From assembly GCF_042683245.1 (NCBI RefSeq), contig NZ_JBHUJB010000022.1:70377-134376 (forward strand): 64,000 nucleotides of DNA, written 5' to 3'. This document shows positions 21,736 through 30,281 of the stretch, piece by piece (position 1 is the first letter of the stretch; the number at the start of each line of letters is the position of its first letter). The translations under genes and the position numbers were made by a program. This stretch comes from Rubritalea tangerina. Its GTDB lineage: Bacteria; Verrucomicrobiota; Verrucomicrobiia; Verrucomicrobiales; Akkermansiaceae. The notes under the pieces were generated by a model, which was not told where the DNA came from, did not search any database, and saw only the letters and a list, made by a program, of their open reading frames with translations.

Positions 21736-23121
21736 ATGGGAGTTATGTATAGAAGTATTCTGAGTGGGTTGGTGGCAATATTGGGTCAAGTAGTGGCGGA
21801 GCCTATGAATATTATTGCGGTGGTGACGGACGATCAGTCACTATGGTCGGTGGGGTGTTATGGGCAGTCTGACATTGAGACGCCTCACATGGACAGTTTG
21901 GCGAGGGATGGAGCTAAATTTACGAATGCCTTTGTCAATGCGCCGGTTTGTTCACCGAGTCGTGCGACTTATTTGACTGGGCGTCATGCCAGTGAGTTAG
22001 AGATCACGGATTGGTTGACTGGGGGGCAGTCGAAGAAGTTAGGTTTGAGTAAGAAGTTTGTGAGTTGGCCTGAGGTATTGCGTAGGAAAGGTTATACGAC
22101 GGGCTTAGTTGGGAAGTGGCATTTGGGGAGTGCGGATGCTTACAAGCCGGGTGCGAATGGTTTTGATTATTTTGTGGGCAATCTATCCGGTGGATGGTCG
22201 CCAAAGAAGAATGTCTTTGTAAACCAGCATGGAGAGATGAAGGAATACCCAGGTTTCAGCGTGGATATCACCACAGATTTGGCTCTGGATTTTATAGAAG
22301 AGCAAAAGGAAGAACCATTTGCACTTCTAGTGCACTACCGGGAGCCGCATGCCCCTTATGGACCGATGCCTCAGCAAGACGAGGAGAAGACGAAGGGCTT
22401 AAAGCCAAAGCTTCCCGATTATCCGGGGCTCAAGCCACACACACAGAAGCTGATGCGGGATTACTTGACGGCAGTGGCATCGGTGGATCGGAATTTGGGG
22501 CGGATTATAGATAAAGTAGAAGAGCTGGGGCTGAGTGAGAACACGGTTGTGATGTTCACGAGTGACCATGGCTACAATATGGGGCATCATGGGTTGAGAT
22601 TTAAGGGGAATGGCTACTGGCTGGTGGAGGGTAAGAATGGTTGTCGCCCTAATATGTATGAGAGTTCACTACGTGTTCCATTGTTAGTGAAGTGGCCAAA
22701 GGTGGTGAAGCCAGGAACAGTGATTGAGGCCGAGACGGCGAATGTGGACACTTTTGCTTCAGTGTTAGGGATGCTAGGAGTGAAGGAGGTACCCAAGAAT
22801 CAAGGGTATGATTTTAGTAAGTTATTACGTGGTGAGAAGGTAGATAGCTGGCGCGAGGGGGTGTTTGGGCAATACCACATGGTCAATGATGCGAAGCATT
22901 CGATGCGGATGTGGCGCAAGGATGGGTGGAAGTTGGTGCGTCATTATCGCGTTGATGGGAAGGACGAGCTTTACCACCTGAAAAAAGACCCTAGTGAGGC
23001 GCGCAATCTCTATGGAAATGCTGAGTACGCGCGGATTCAAAAGGAACTGCAGAGCGAGCTTGATGCGAAGATGGAGGCGCTGGGGGACGATCCTAGTATG
23101 AAGCCCGTTCAGGCGAGATAA
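21736..23121 (+). CDS. Secreted Cys-type sulfatase
   Basis: This is an arylsulfatase-family hydrolase of 461 residues, acting outside the cytoplasm on sulfate esters. A signal peptide precedes EPMNIIAVVTDDQS, whose Asp pair binds calcium. The C-S-P-S-R core of VCSPSRATYLTGRHASE (near residue 76) is the site where Cys becomes formylglycine, so a maturation enzyme encoded elsewhere is needed. GLVGKWHLG, HYREPHAPYGP and FTSDHGYNMGHHG supply the other metal and substrate residues. ATGs at 21736 and 21745 are both possible; the second gives a tighter signal peptide (MYRSILSGLVAILGQVVA). The neighbouring genes suggest polysaccharide use. Confidence 0.92.
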   Translation: MGVMYRSILSGLVAILGQVVAEPMNIIAVVTDDQSLWSVGCYGQSDIETPHMDSLARDGAKFTNAFVNAPVCSPSRATYLTGRHASELEITDWLTGGQSKKLGLSKKFVSWPEVLRRKGYTTGLVGKWHLGSADAYKPGANGFDYFVGNLSGGWSPKKNVFVNQHGEMKEYPGFSVDITTDLALDFIEEQKEEPFALLVHYREPHAPYGPMPQQDEEKTKGLKPKLPDYPGLKPHTQKLMRDYLTAVASVDRNLGRIIDKVEELGLSENTVVMFTSDHGYNMGHHGLRFKGNGYWLVEGKNGCRPNMYESSLRVPLLVKWPKVVKPGTVIEAETANVDTFASVLGMLGVKEVPKNQGYDFSKLLRGEKVDSWREGVFGQYHMVNDAKHSMRMWRKDGWKLVRHYRVDGKDELYHLKKDPSEARNLYGNAEYARIQKELQSELDAKMEALGDDPSMKPVQAR

Positions 23122-23149
23122 TAGTGTTGTTACGATGTGCAAATGAAGA

Positions 23150-23181
23150 GGCTCACAGTCAGGCGACCGTGAGCCTTTTTT
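23150..23181 (+). terminator. Intrinsic terminator of the sulfatase
   Basis: GGCTCACAGTC pairs with GACCGTGAGCC (one mismatch) around AGGC, followed by six T residues, 28 bases after the stop codon. It sits between convergent genes. Confidence 0.88.
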
Positions 23182-23190
23182 GCCAGAGGA

Positions 23191-25794
23191 CTATTGGGCT
23201 TGAGCTTTAAGCCCTTGTTGGATGTGCCAGGTTTCGGCGTCGGGGTCTCCTACACGCAGGGTGTAAAGTGAGGAGGTATCAAAGACGCGTGGTTTAAAAG
23301 TATCACCGGAGGGGCGGATCGTGTATTCGATTTCTCCGTTTGTATCGTTGATGACTTGAACGACGGGTGAGTTTCCGAGTGAGACGGTGGGGAGGAAGCC
23401 TTTGGCTGATTTGTTGTAGTTATCGGTTTGTTTGATGGTAAGTGGCCAACCTGCGTAGGGGCGTCCTTCATCGCCTTGGCCACCGGGGGCGGCGTAGGCA
23501 GGCCAGGCGGCTAGGGTAATATCGTGGGTCTCTCTATGGAAGGTAATGACGCCGTAGCCAGGGTTTCGATCGTAGTAGGAATGGGGCTGGCGTTTCTGTT
23601 GTTTTTGAGGGTTGGCAGCGGCAAGCATGGTGAATTTATTGCCGTGACCATCGAGGAACTTGCCACAGTAGTGCTTGGGGTCGAAGGAGAAGCCCTCGCC
23701 GTTGAGCTTGCCGATGAAGGTCTCGTCTAGAATGCCTGGTTTTTTGGGCATCCAGAGGCGGGACCAGCCGGTGGCGGCAGCGGGGACACAGAAGGCCACA
23801 CTGCCAGAGTCGTGTTCTTCAATTCCGTAGCGGATCATTGAACCGAGGTGTTGGTCACCTGTGACATGGGGAGCGAATGCTTTGCGCATAATGTGTACGG
23901 CACGATCGCGGGCCACAGCTGGCCAGCCATTGGCGTCCATATCGTGGGAAGGGATTTGAGCGTTCTTTGGCCACGCACCAGCTTCTGGGAAATTTTTGTC
24001 ATCGTAGCGGTCCCATGGGTGTTTGATATTGAGTCCATTGGTGGCAGCGGTGGTGAAGGCGGTTTGGCTTACGACACATTTCATCCAAGTTTGATCGGAC
24101 CAATCGGCGGCCCAAGTTTCGAGGAATTGTTCTTGGCGTTTACCGAGGAGTTCAGCGTGGGCACTATCTTTGCGGATTTGGCTGGCATTGCTTGCGTAGT
24201 CGGGGTCTTTGAAGAAGCCGTTATAGACTTCTTGGTTGTGGTGGATGTTCTTTGGGGCGGATTTCCATTTGCGATCTTCGAGGACGGCGAATGAGACACC
24301 CGCGTAGCGGACATCCGTGTAGTAGGTTTCGATGGCTTGTTTTACGGGGGCTTGGTCGGGTGATGGGGGGAGGTGGCCGCATTGGGATTTCTGGACGAGA
24401 TTGACGAATTGGGGGTACATTTTATAGCCACCTGAGTCTTGTTGGTTTGCTGCACCTGACTGTGTCATGTCGGCGGCTTTGCCAGCTTCTCCCCAGATGT
24501 TACCGTGAAAGACATCATGGTCGTCGTTGATGGTCATGCTAGCGGTGTTGGCGAGGAGGTCACGGAAGGCGAGACCATGGAGAAACCAGTGTTGAAAGTA
24601 GTTGAGACGGGCGTCCTCATAAGGGCCAAAGATGCAGCCATAACCTCCAGCGCCCTCGTAGAGTTGGTCGCCTGTGAAGGCGAGAATATGAGGCTTACTT
24701 TTTTTCATGTTAGAGACCGAGTCTGCATAGGGGAAGCCCGTCCAGAACATGCAGTTGAATGAGCCGAGCGTGACGTTGGATTGTTTAGGCTCGGCCATGA
24801 TGGTTCCAGGGTAATGGTGGGTGTAGGTTTTCCCATCGAAGCCGGTACCCAGCCAAGTGACCCGGTATGGGGTGGTGGTAGACGTGTCCCAGTCGGGCAC
24901 GGTGAAGAGTGCTGTGCTGGAGGGTTGGTGGTAAGTGGCCGCGGCTATTTTGCGCCACGCGCCATCTTGTTGGACCTCTAAGTTGATGGCATCTGTATAT
25001 TTGATATCGAGAGGTGGGAGTTGGACATTCATCCGCAGTGTGTCGGATGAGGTGAGAAATTGGTTGAACGCAATGGGGCCAAATTGGCGTTCTGGGGTGG
25101 CAGTAATGGCATTGCCATTCATTGTTAGTTCATCAAACCAATGGGCGAGTTGGCCATTTTTGTTGCCTTTATTGTCGTCGAATTTGTTGTTTTTGAGGGA
25201 GCCGTTGTGTGAGGTGAGCGCAAACATCCCGGTGATTTGCTGTTGGGGGACTTTGGTCGTGATAGAGTGTTCTTGAGTGGCTGTTTTTGCGGTGAGGACG
25301 AGTGTGAGGTCTGCGCCTGATGGAATAGCTTCGAGGGTGAGGGTGACAAGGTCTTGGGTGGTTAATTGAGGGGCATTGTCCTTGATTTGATCGATGAAGA
25401 GCCTGCCATCAGCTGTGATGCCGGCGGCTGTGCCTCGGCAGGTCATCGCTTGGTTTTCCCATGTTTTGGCGTGCGTCCACTGGCCTCTGAGACCTAGCTT
25501 GAAGCCCCCCCAGCCGGTCTTGTTCGCCGATGGTTTTTGGAGGATGCCTAGTTTGGTGCTTAGCTTGAATGTTTGGCTGGCGTCGATGGCATGGCTGGTG
25601 ACTACGGCGGAGCGATTGCCTCCGGGCTGAACGACTTCGATACGGCCATTTTTCTGAGCCCAGTCACGGTAGGAGTTTTGCCAGAAATGTCTGCCGATCC
25701 ATTGTTGTTCGACGGAGTCCGACCAATTGAGTGTGATTTCTTTGGCTTGTAGACTGAGTGGGAGAAGCGTGAGAAGTGGCAATAGTTTCATCAT
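23191..25794 (-). CDS. Secreted PhoD-like phosphatase/phosphodiesterase
   Basis: This is an exported metallophosphoesterase of 867 residues. The signal peptide is MMKLLPLLTLLPLSLQA. An N-terminal beta-sandwich domain (about 20-230) is followed by an Ig/fn3-like segment and the PhoD-like catalytic region (about 345-740). Metal-ligand motifs seen are GSFNCMFW, FTGDQLYEG and NDDHDVFHGN, with VTGDQHLG later. Such enzymes cleave phosphomonoesters or phosphodiesters using Ca/Fe centres. The substrate is unknown. It is divergently transcribed from the AraC/LacI-type regulator 79 bases away, which probably controls it. Confidence 0.82.
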   Translation of the reverse strand: MMKLLPLLTLLPLSLQAKEITLNWSDSVEQQWIGRHFWQNSYRDWAQKNGRIEVVQPGGNRSAVVTSHAIDASQTFKLSTKLGILQKPSANKTGWGGFKLGLRGQWTHAKTWENQAMTCRGTAAGITADGRLFIDQIKDNAPQLTTQDLVTLTLEAIPSGADLTLVLTAKTATQEHSITTKVPQQQITGMFALTSHNGSLKNNKFDDNKGNKNGQLAHWFDELTMNGNAITATPERQFGPIAFNQFLTSSDTLRMNVQLPPLDIKYTDAINLEVQQDGAWRKIAAATYHQPSSTALFTVPDWDTSTTTPYRVTWLGTGFDGKTYTHHYPGTIMAEPKQSNVTLGSFNCMFWTGFPYADSVSNMKKSKPHILAFTGDQLYEGAGGYGCIFGPYEDARLNYFQHWFLHGLAFRDLLANTASMTINDDHDVFHGNIWGEAGKAADMTQSGAANQQDSGGYKMYPQFVNLVQKSQCGHLPPSPDQAPVKQAIETYYTDVRYAGVSFAVLEDRKWKSAPKNIHHNQEVYNGFFKDPDYASNASQIRKDSAHAELLGKRQEQFLETWAADWSDQTWMKCVVSQTAFTTAATNGLNIKHPWDRYDDKNFPEAGAWPKNAQIPSHDMDANGWPAVARDRAVHIMRKAFAPHVTGDQHLGSMIRYGIEEHDSGSVAFCVPAAATGWSRLWMPKKPGILDETFIGKLNGEGFSFDPKHYCGKFLDGHGNKFTMLAAANPQKQQKRQPHSYYDRNPGYGVITFHRETHDITLAAWPAYAAPGGQGDEGRPYAGWPLTIKQTDNYNKSAKGFLPTVSLGNSPVVQVINDTNGEIEYTIRPSGDTFKPRVFDTSSLYTLRVGDPDAETWHIQQGLKAQAQ

Positions 25795-25873
25795 ATTGGG
25801 AGTGTGATACTGTGGGCTGGTGGCAAAAAAAACAGATTGATGAATTTTAGCTGAATGTTACGAGTATTAGCGC

Positions 25874-27040
25874 ATGAAGAGGGAATTACCTGTCATTTTA
25901 TGTTTATTGTCATCGCGGTACGAGATGCCTTACCGGTTTTTGGATGCCTTGATTGAGTTACCGGATATTGGGCGTCGTTATTCGATGGTGAGCATCCCAT
26001 TCAGTGCGCATGATGATCCATTTCCTGAGATTGAGTCACTAGCATTTGAGGGGGTAGTGATTGCCTGTCCCCTGAGCGAGGAGGTCGTAGGGCCGCTCTT
26101 GAATAGAGGGGTGCCAGTGGTCAATTTGGCATCGGAGGCTCACGCGTCTATTCACTCGGTGGCTTTATCTGATAGAGCATTGGCCGATGAGGTGGTACGT
26201 CACGCCTGCTATGGGGGCTTCGAGAAGGTGGTGTTTCTCTACACGACCTCTTTGCGGGAGTCTTCAGAGCCTGTGTTAGAATCGTTCTTGGAGGCTTGTA
26301 CTGAGGCGGGGTGTGATTTTGATGCACTGGGGGTGGAGGAAAAACCTTTTGAGGTTTCAACTGACAGGTGGGTGGAAGCGCACCCTGAGTTCATGAAACA
26401 GCTGGGTAGCGAAGAGAAGAGAACGCTTTATTACACCTTCCACGATGGGAGAGCGTTGTTAGTGGTAGAGTTGTGCCAGAGGCTGGGCATCGATGTTCCT
26501 GGGGCTGTTGGGGTGCTAGGGAGGGGTGACACGCTACAGGTGCGCTTTGCACCCATGGGGGTGAGCTCGGTTGCAATGCCTTGGTTTAGGATGGCCCAGA
26601 GTGCTATTGATCTCATTGATCGTGGTTTGACTGATGGGCAAAGGGTGCGGTTGAAGCCTGGTCGTGTGGTCCTGAGGGCTTCGACGGTACATGGGAAAGA
26701 GGATGTGGGAGAGTTGATGGAGAAGGTGGCACGTCTGGTGGAGCAAGGCTCTCAGGAAGAGCTCAGTGTTGAGGATTTGGCGAGAGCAGCAGGAGTCTCG
26801 AGGAGTACTTTGGAGAGACGTTATTTTGATGTTCATGGGGAATTGCCGTCGGTAGCTCTGAGGAGGGGGAAGTTGCAACGGGGGGCTCAATTACTTAAGG
26901 AGACGAATATGACGGTGGAAGGTGTGGCTCATGCGGTTGGCTATGCCTCTGTAAGGGCGTTCAGTGTTGCCTTTCAAAAAGAATATACTGTGAGTCCTGG
27001 ACGTTGGAGGCGCACTCTTCCATTGTCATTCACAGGATAA
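25874..27040 (+). CDS. AraC-family regulator with LacI-like sensor domain (XylR type)
   Basis: This 388-residue transcription regulator has an N-terminal LacI/periplasmic-binding-like sensor (about 1-270) with FEGVVIACPLSEE, GVPVVNLASE and VGVLGRGDTLQ. The C-terminal AraC double helix-turn-helix (about 285-382) contains SVEDLARAAGVSRSTLERRYF and GVAHAVGYASVRAFSVAFQKEYTVSPGRWR, read as two recognition helices. This layout is that of XylR-type sugar-responsive activators. It lies divergent to the PhoD-like phosphatase and convergent with the TIM-barrel gene. The ligand is probably a sugar, but this cannot be read from the sequence. Confidence 0.88.
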   Translation: MKRELPVILCLLSSRYEMPYRFLDALIELPDIGRRYSMVSIPFSAHDDPFPEIESLAFEGVVIACPLSEEVVGPLLNRGVPVVNLASEAHASIHSVALSDRALADEVVRHACYGGFEKVVFLYTTSLRESSEPVLESFLEACTEAGCDFDALGVEEKPFEVSTDRWVEAHPEFMKQLGSEEKRTLYYTFHDGRALLVVELCQRLGIDVPGAVGVLGRGDTLQVRFAPMGVSSVAMPWFRMAQSAIDLIDRGLTDGQRVRLKPGRVVLRASTVHGKEDVGELMEKVARLVEQGSQEELSVEDLARAAGVSRSTLERRYFDVHGELPSVALRRGKLQRGAQLLKETNMTVEGVAHAVGYASVRAFSVAFQKEYTVSPGRWRRTLPLSFTG

Positions 27041-27067
27041 GGGTGAGCTTCGGAGGAGTGTCTTCAC

Positions 27068-28936
27068 TCAGGGGTTGCTAGTTACTGTGCAGCGGAAGAA
27101 CGATTGCTGTAGTTCTATCGGGAGTAAGTAGCTGACCCACTGGATGGTACCGTCGTCACTGAATGAGGGTGGAGTTGTGTTGACTGTCCAATTCTCATCA
27201 CAGAGTTGAGAGCAGCTTTCTAGGTGGTAACTTACATCTAGAGAGCCGTGGTTGAGCGGACGACGGAAAGAGAATTGGAGCATTGTCGTACCCTCGACTT
27301 GTACGACTTGGAGGTGGGTCGCTGCATGTGCTGGGTCTTTTTGGTTAGGGTCGAGTCCGAAGACCATTTCTTCAAAATTGGAGAAGCCATCACCATCTTC
27401 GTCGGCGTTGGGGGAAGTACTACCAGCGTTGTCGAAATGTGTGCGTTCCCAAGCATCATTGAGGGAGTTGCCGTCGTAATCATTGAGTTGATAGTTTGCG
27501 GTCACCTCTGTGGCATTGTTAGGCATCGTGAATTGGGTGTTTGTGGCCTGAGCGTTGGCAAAGCTGCCTCCAGCGGAGCTGCTCCAGTAGGCGAAATGGT
27601 AGCCAGCGGGAGCTGTGTTGGCGATAATGTGTGCTACTTGCCCATGTTCTAAGGTGGCGGAGCCTGAGCCGTCGATAACGGTGAGAGCGAAGGTGCTAGT
27701 TTGGGCGTGTTCTTCAGAGTTTGGCGTTATCCCTACGAGCTCTCGCGTGTCTGCAAACAGGTCCACTTTAGCGGGGTTTTCGTTTTCGGAGTCGTAGGTT
27801 TCATTTGGAAGACTGAGGATGTAATCACGCGGTCTCTGGCCAAACCAATGTTCGAAGTAGTCGGCATAGCTATGGATGACTTGGCGGTCGTATCCTGGTT
27901 GTGCTGCGTAGTTGGCGACGACGTCGTGCATGGCGTCTTCAAAAGTGACGGGGCCAGATGGATCGACTTTGAAGCGTGTGGCAAGTGGTTCGTTGCGAAT
28001 TTCTTCCCACCAAGTTTCTTCGTCGGAATTGGGCCACATTCCTTTGTAGTCGGTGACTTCGAAGCCGGAAGCAATTTTTTTGCCATGCGCATTGGCATGG
28101 TTGATGATGGGGGGGAGCCATTGATGAACAACTGAGAGGTCATCGTTGTATGACATATAGGCACCGTGATCGATGATTTCCATAATGTGCTCGTTCATGG
28201 GTTTGGTAGAACCATTCCAAGTGATATTTTGGTTTCTCCATTTCGGTCGAAGTGCTTGGGAAATGAGAAGGCCGGTGGCGTTGGAATCGATCCAGTCCTG
28301 GGCGATTTTCATGGTGTCGAGTAGGTCGTCATAGACTGTCGTGTCGCCCGGTTCTTGGTCGAGGTGCAAACCAGCGAGCGGGCTATCTGGGTAGCTTAGG
28401 TTGAAGTTGTGCACTGCCTGAGCCATGCGCTTGATAGCCTGTTTGTTACTTGATTGCGTCATGCGCGCATCATTCGGGTCGTCCCAGAGGTAGGTCATGA
28501 GCCAGACTTGGATACCTCGACGCTTGGCTTCGGCGACGAAGCTTGCGAATGCGGTTTCATTGGGGATACGTGGTGTGGTGGCGTCAAAGTCAGTTTGATC
28601 CCACTCCCAAACGCCATTGAAGAAATAGAGCACGCGAATTGACTTATTTTGGCAGAAATCAAACAAGAGGTCTTGTGAGCCTTTATAGTTTTCAAAGAAG
28701 CGGTCTTGGGCATTGCGTGGGGTGGATGGTGTGGGATCCCACGAGCGGTTTTCAGTTTTTGTACCCGTCATCGAGACTGGGCTCCAAACCCACATGGCTC
28801 TGCGTTCTGGGCAATCAAAGAGGTCCCAATCTTCACCGCCATTCCACTCGGCAGCACGTGTTGTGTAGCCTAGAAGTAGAGAGCATAGTACCAGGGCGCT
28901 GAGGAGGTAAGCTGCATTGAGGCATGTATTGCTCAA
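27068..28936 (-). CDS. Secreted TIM-barrel-like protein with TSP3-type tail
   Basis: This 622-residue exported protein has a signal peptide ending TTRAAEW. The large N-terminal domain (about 30-390) looks like a glycoside-hydrolase-type barrel: RAMWVWSP, VLYFFNGVWEWDQ, KRRGIQVWLMTYLW, LAGLHLDQEPGD and GAYMSYNDD. The Asp/Glu pair in DQEP is a candidate catalytic site (inference). A repeat-like domain follows (GQVAHIIANTAPAGYHFAYW, about 425-490). Then comes the DYDGNSLNDAWE...DEDGDGFSNFEEM calcium-type motif ending FGLDPNQ, and a beta-rich tail ending FFRCTV. No described family was recognised for the barrel. Confidence 0.72.
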   Translation of the reverse strand: MSNTCLNAAYLLSALVLCSLLLGYTTRAAEWNGGEDWDLFDCPERRAMWVWSPVSMTGTKTENRSWDPTPSTPRNAQDRFFENYKGSQDLLFDFCQNKSIRVLYFFNGVWEWDQTDFDATTPRIPNETAFASFVAEAKRRGIQVWLMTYLWDDPNDARMTQSSNKQAIKRMAQAVHNFNLSYPDSPLAGLHLDQEPGDTTVYDDLLDTMKIAQDWIDSNATGLLISQALRPKWRNQNITWNGSTKPMNEHIMEIIDHGAYMSYNDDLSVVHQWLPPIINHANAHGKKIASGFEVTDYKGMWPNSDEETWWEEIRNEPLATRFKVDPSGPVTFEDAMHDVVANYAAQPGYDRQVIHSYADYFEHWFGQRPRDYILSLPNETYDSENENPAKVDLFADTRELVGITPNSEEHAQTSTFALTVIDGSGSATLEHGQVAHIIANTAPAGYHFAYWSSSAGGSFANAQATNTQFTMPNNATEVTANYQLNDYDGNSLNDAWERTHFDNAGSTSPNADEDGDGFSNFEEMVFGLDPNQKDPAHAATHLQVVQVEGTTMLQFSFRRPLNHGSLDVSYHLESCSQLCDENWTVNTTPPSFSDDGTIQWVSYLLPIELQQSFFRCTVTSNP

Positions 28937-29331
28937 TGTTTTCCCCCCGTTGCGTCTCAGAAAAGTGATGGATTCCGCGTAGATCGTGCTATGGATTTTG
29001 TAGGGGGGCAGGTTTAGAAAGGCGAATCAGTCCTAGGATTTTATACGACAGGAGCAATACGAACTTCCTCTAGTTGGTCTGGGGGAATCTGGTCGTAGAT
29101 AGTAGGCGAGAGGGAGGAGTTACGTCAAACTATCGATTTTTGTGATAGTTTGTAACATTTAAATAGTCAGTCGCTTCTCAATATTTTATTTGCTGGGGAG
29201 GAGGGCTAGGTCGAGGAGTTTTTTTTCGAACCAGTGTATCGAGGAGAGGGGGCGATGAGCGGAGGGGGAAAGAAAAAAGGGCTCATGGAGTGACTCCATG
29301 AACCCTTTTGGTGTAGAGTGTGTTCAGTGGC
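28937..29331. other. Gene-free region with an inverted repeat
   Basis: No gene is supported. A perfect 9-bp inverted repeat (CAAACTATC at 29126-29134 and GATAGTTTG at 29144-29152) sits about 190 bases upstream of the TIM-barrel gene start. The terminator of the epimerase is at 29273-29305. A short minus-strand frame reading YDQIPPDQLEEVRIAPVV before a stop, around 29040-29100, looks protein-like but is too short to call. Confidence 0.45.
29273..29305 (-). terminator. Intrinsic terminator of the epimerase gene
   Basis: On the minus strand, GGGTTCATGGAGT pairs with ACTCCATGAGCCC with one G-T wobble, followed by six T residues. It lies 26 bases after the epimerase stop codon. Confidence 0.9.
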
Positions 29332-30258
29332 TTAGGCGCCGACTTTTTCCTTAAAGAATTCGAAGGTGGCGGCGAGGCCTTCTTCGAGGGTGTGCTGAGG
29401 TTTCCAGCCCGCGGCACGGAGTTTTTCTGAAGACGCACGCGAGTGTTTCACATCGCCTGCACGCTCAGGGCCGTGGATGAGCTTGGACTCAGTCGCTGCG
29501 GTATCGAGGATATTATTTGCGAGGTCGTTGATGGTGATTTGGCCACCGTAGCCAGCATTGAAGGTACCGTGCACGCCTTCGGTAGTAGCAGCAAAGACAA
29601 GAGCGCCGACGATATCTTTCACATAGATAAAGTCACGGGTTTGTTCGCCGTCGCCGTGGACTGTGATGTCCTCACCTTTGACTGCCTTTTCAATGAAGAT
29701 GGGCACTGCAGCGGCGTAGGCTCCTTGTGGGTCTTGGCGTGGGCCGAAGACATTGAAGAAACGGATAGAAGTGGTCTCAAGTTTGCCGAGTGTGCGGAAC
29801 ATCTCGAGGTAGTACTCCCCATCGAGCTTGGTGATTGCGTAGGGGCTCTTTGGCTCTGGGTACATGGTCTCGAGCTTCGGGACCGTCGGGTTATCGCCGT
29901 AGTTTGCGGCAGAAGAGGCAAAGACGAGTTTTTTGACGCCTGCATCGGATGCTTCTTCAAGGACGTTGAGTAAGCCGTTGACATTGATTTCCACACATTC
30001 GCTGATTTTGCTCATGGATTCAGGAACGGAGACCATGGCAGCCATGTGGAAGATATAATCGACGCCTTCGACGGCTTTTTTCACGAGTTCGCGGTCGGTG
30101 ATAGACCCTTCGATGAAGGTGCAATCGAGTCCGTCGAGGTTGTGTTTGTAGCCTGTGCGGAGGTTATCGAGCACGCGGATTTCCTCAGCTTTCCCTTGGA
30201 AATGTTCGACGATGTGGGAGCCGATGAAGCCGGCGCCGCCAGTGACGAGAATTTTCAT
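29332..30258 (-). CDS. NAD-dependent UDP-sugar epimerase (GalE-like)
   Basis: This is a short-chain dehydrogenase-type nucleotide-sugar epimerase of 308 residues. The Rossmann motif GGAGFIGSH is at residues 7-15. The catalytic YxxxK is in YAITKLD, preceded by the Ser/Thr region FASSAANYG. RFFNVFGPRQ and the DGEQTRDFIYVKD block are typical of the GalE/WbpP extended family. It probably interconverts UDP-GlcNAc and UDP-GalNAc, or UDP-glucose and UDP-galactose. It starts 23 bases after the kinase stop codon, so the two are co-transcribed. Confidence 0.9.
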   Translation of the reverse strand: MKILVTGGAGFIGSHIVEHFQGKAEEIRVLDNLRTGYKHNLDGLDCTFIEGSITDRELVKKAVEGVDYIFHMAAMVSVPESMSKISECVEINVNGLLNVLEEASDAGVKKLVFASSAANYGDNPTVPKLETMYPEPKSPYAITKLDGEYYLEMFRTLGKLETTSIRFFNVFGPRQDPQGAYAAAVPIFIEKAVKGEDITVHGDGEQTRDFIYVKDIVGALVFAATTEGVHGTFNAGYGGQITINDLANNILDTAATESKLIHGPERAGDVKHSRASSEKLRAAGWKPQHTLEEGLAATFEFFKEKVGA

Positions 30259-30281
30259 AATTGGAAGAATGGGGTGATTAG

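Noticed and set aside
29040..29125. Minus-strand frame with YDQIPPDQLEEVRIAPVV before a stop
   Set aside because: Only about 25 codons between stops and no start; could be a gene remnant but cannot be supported.
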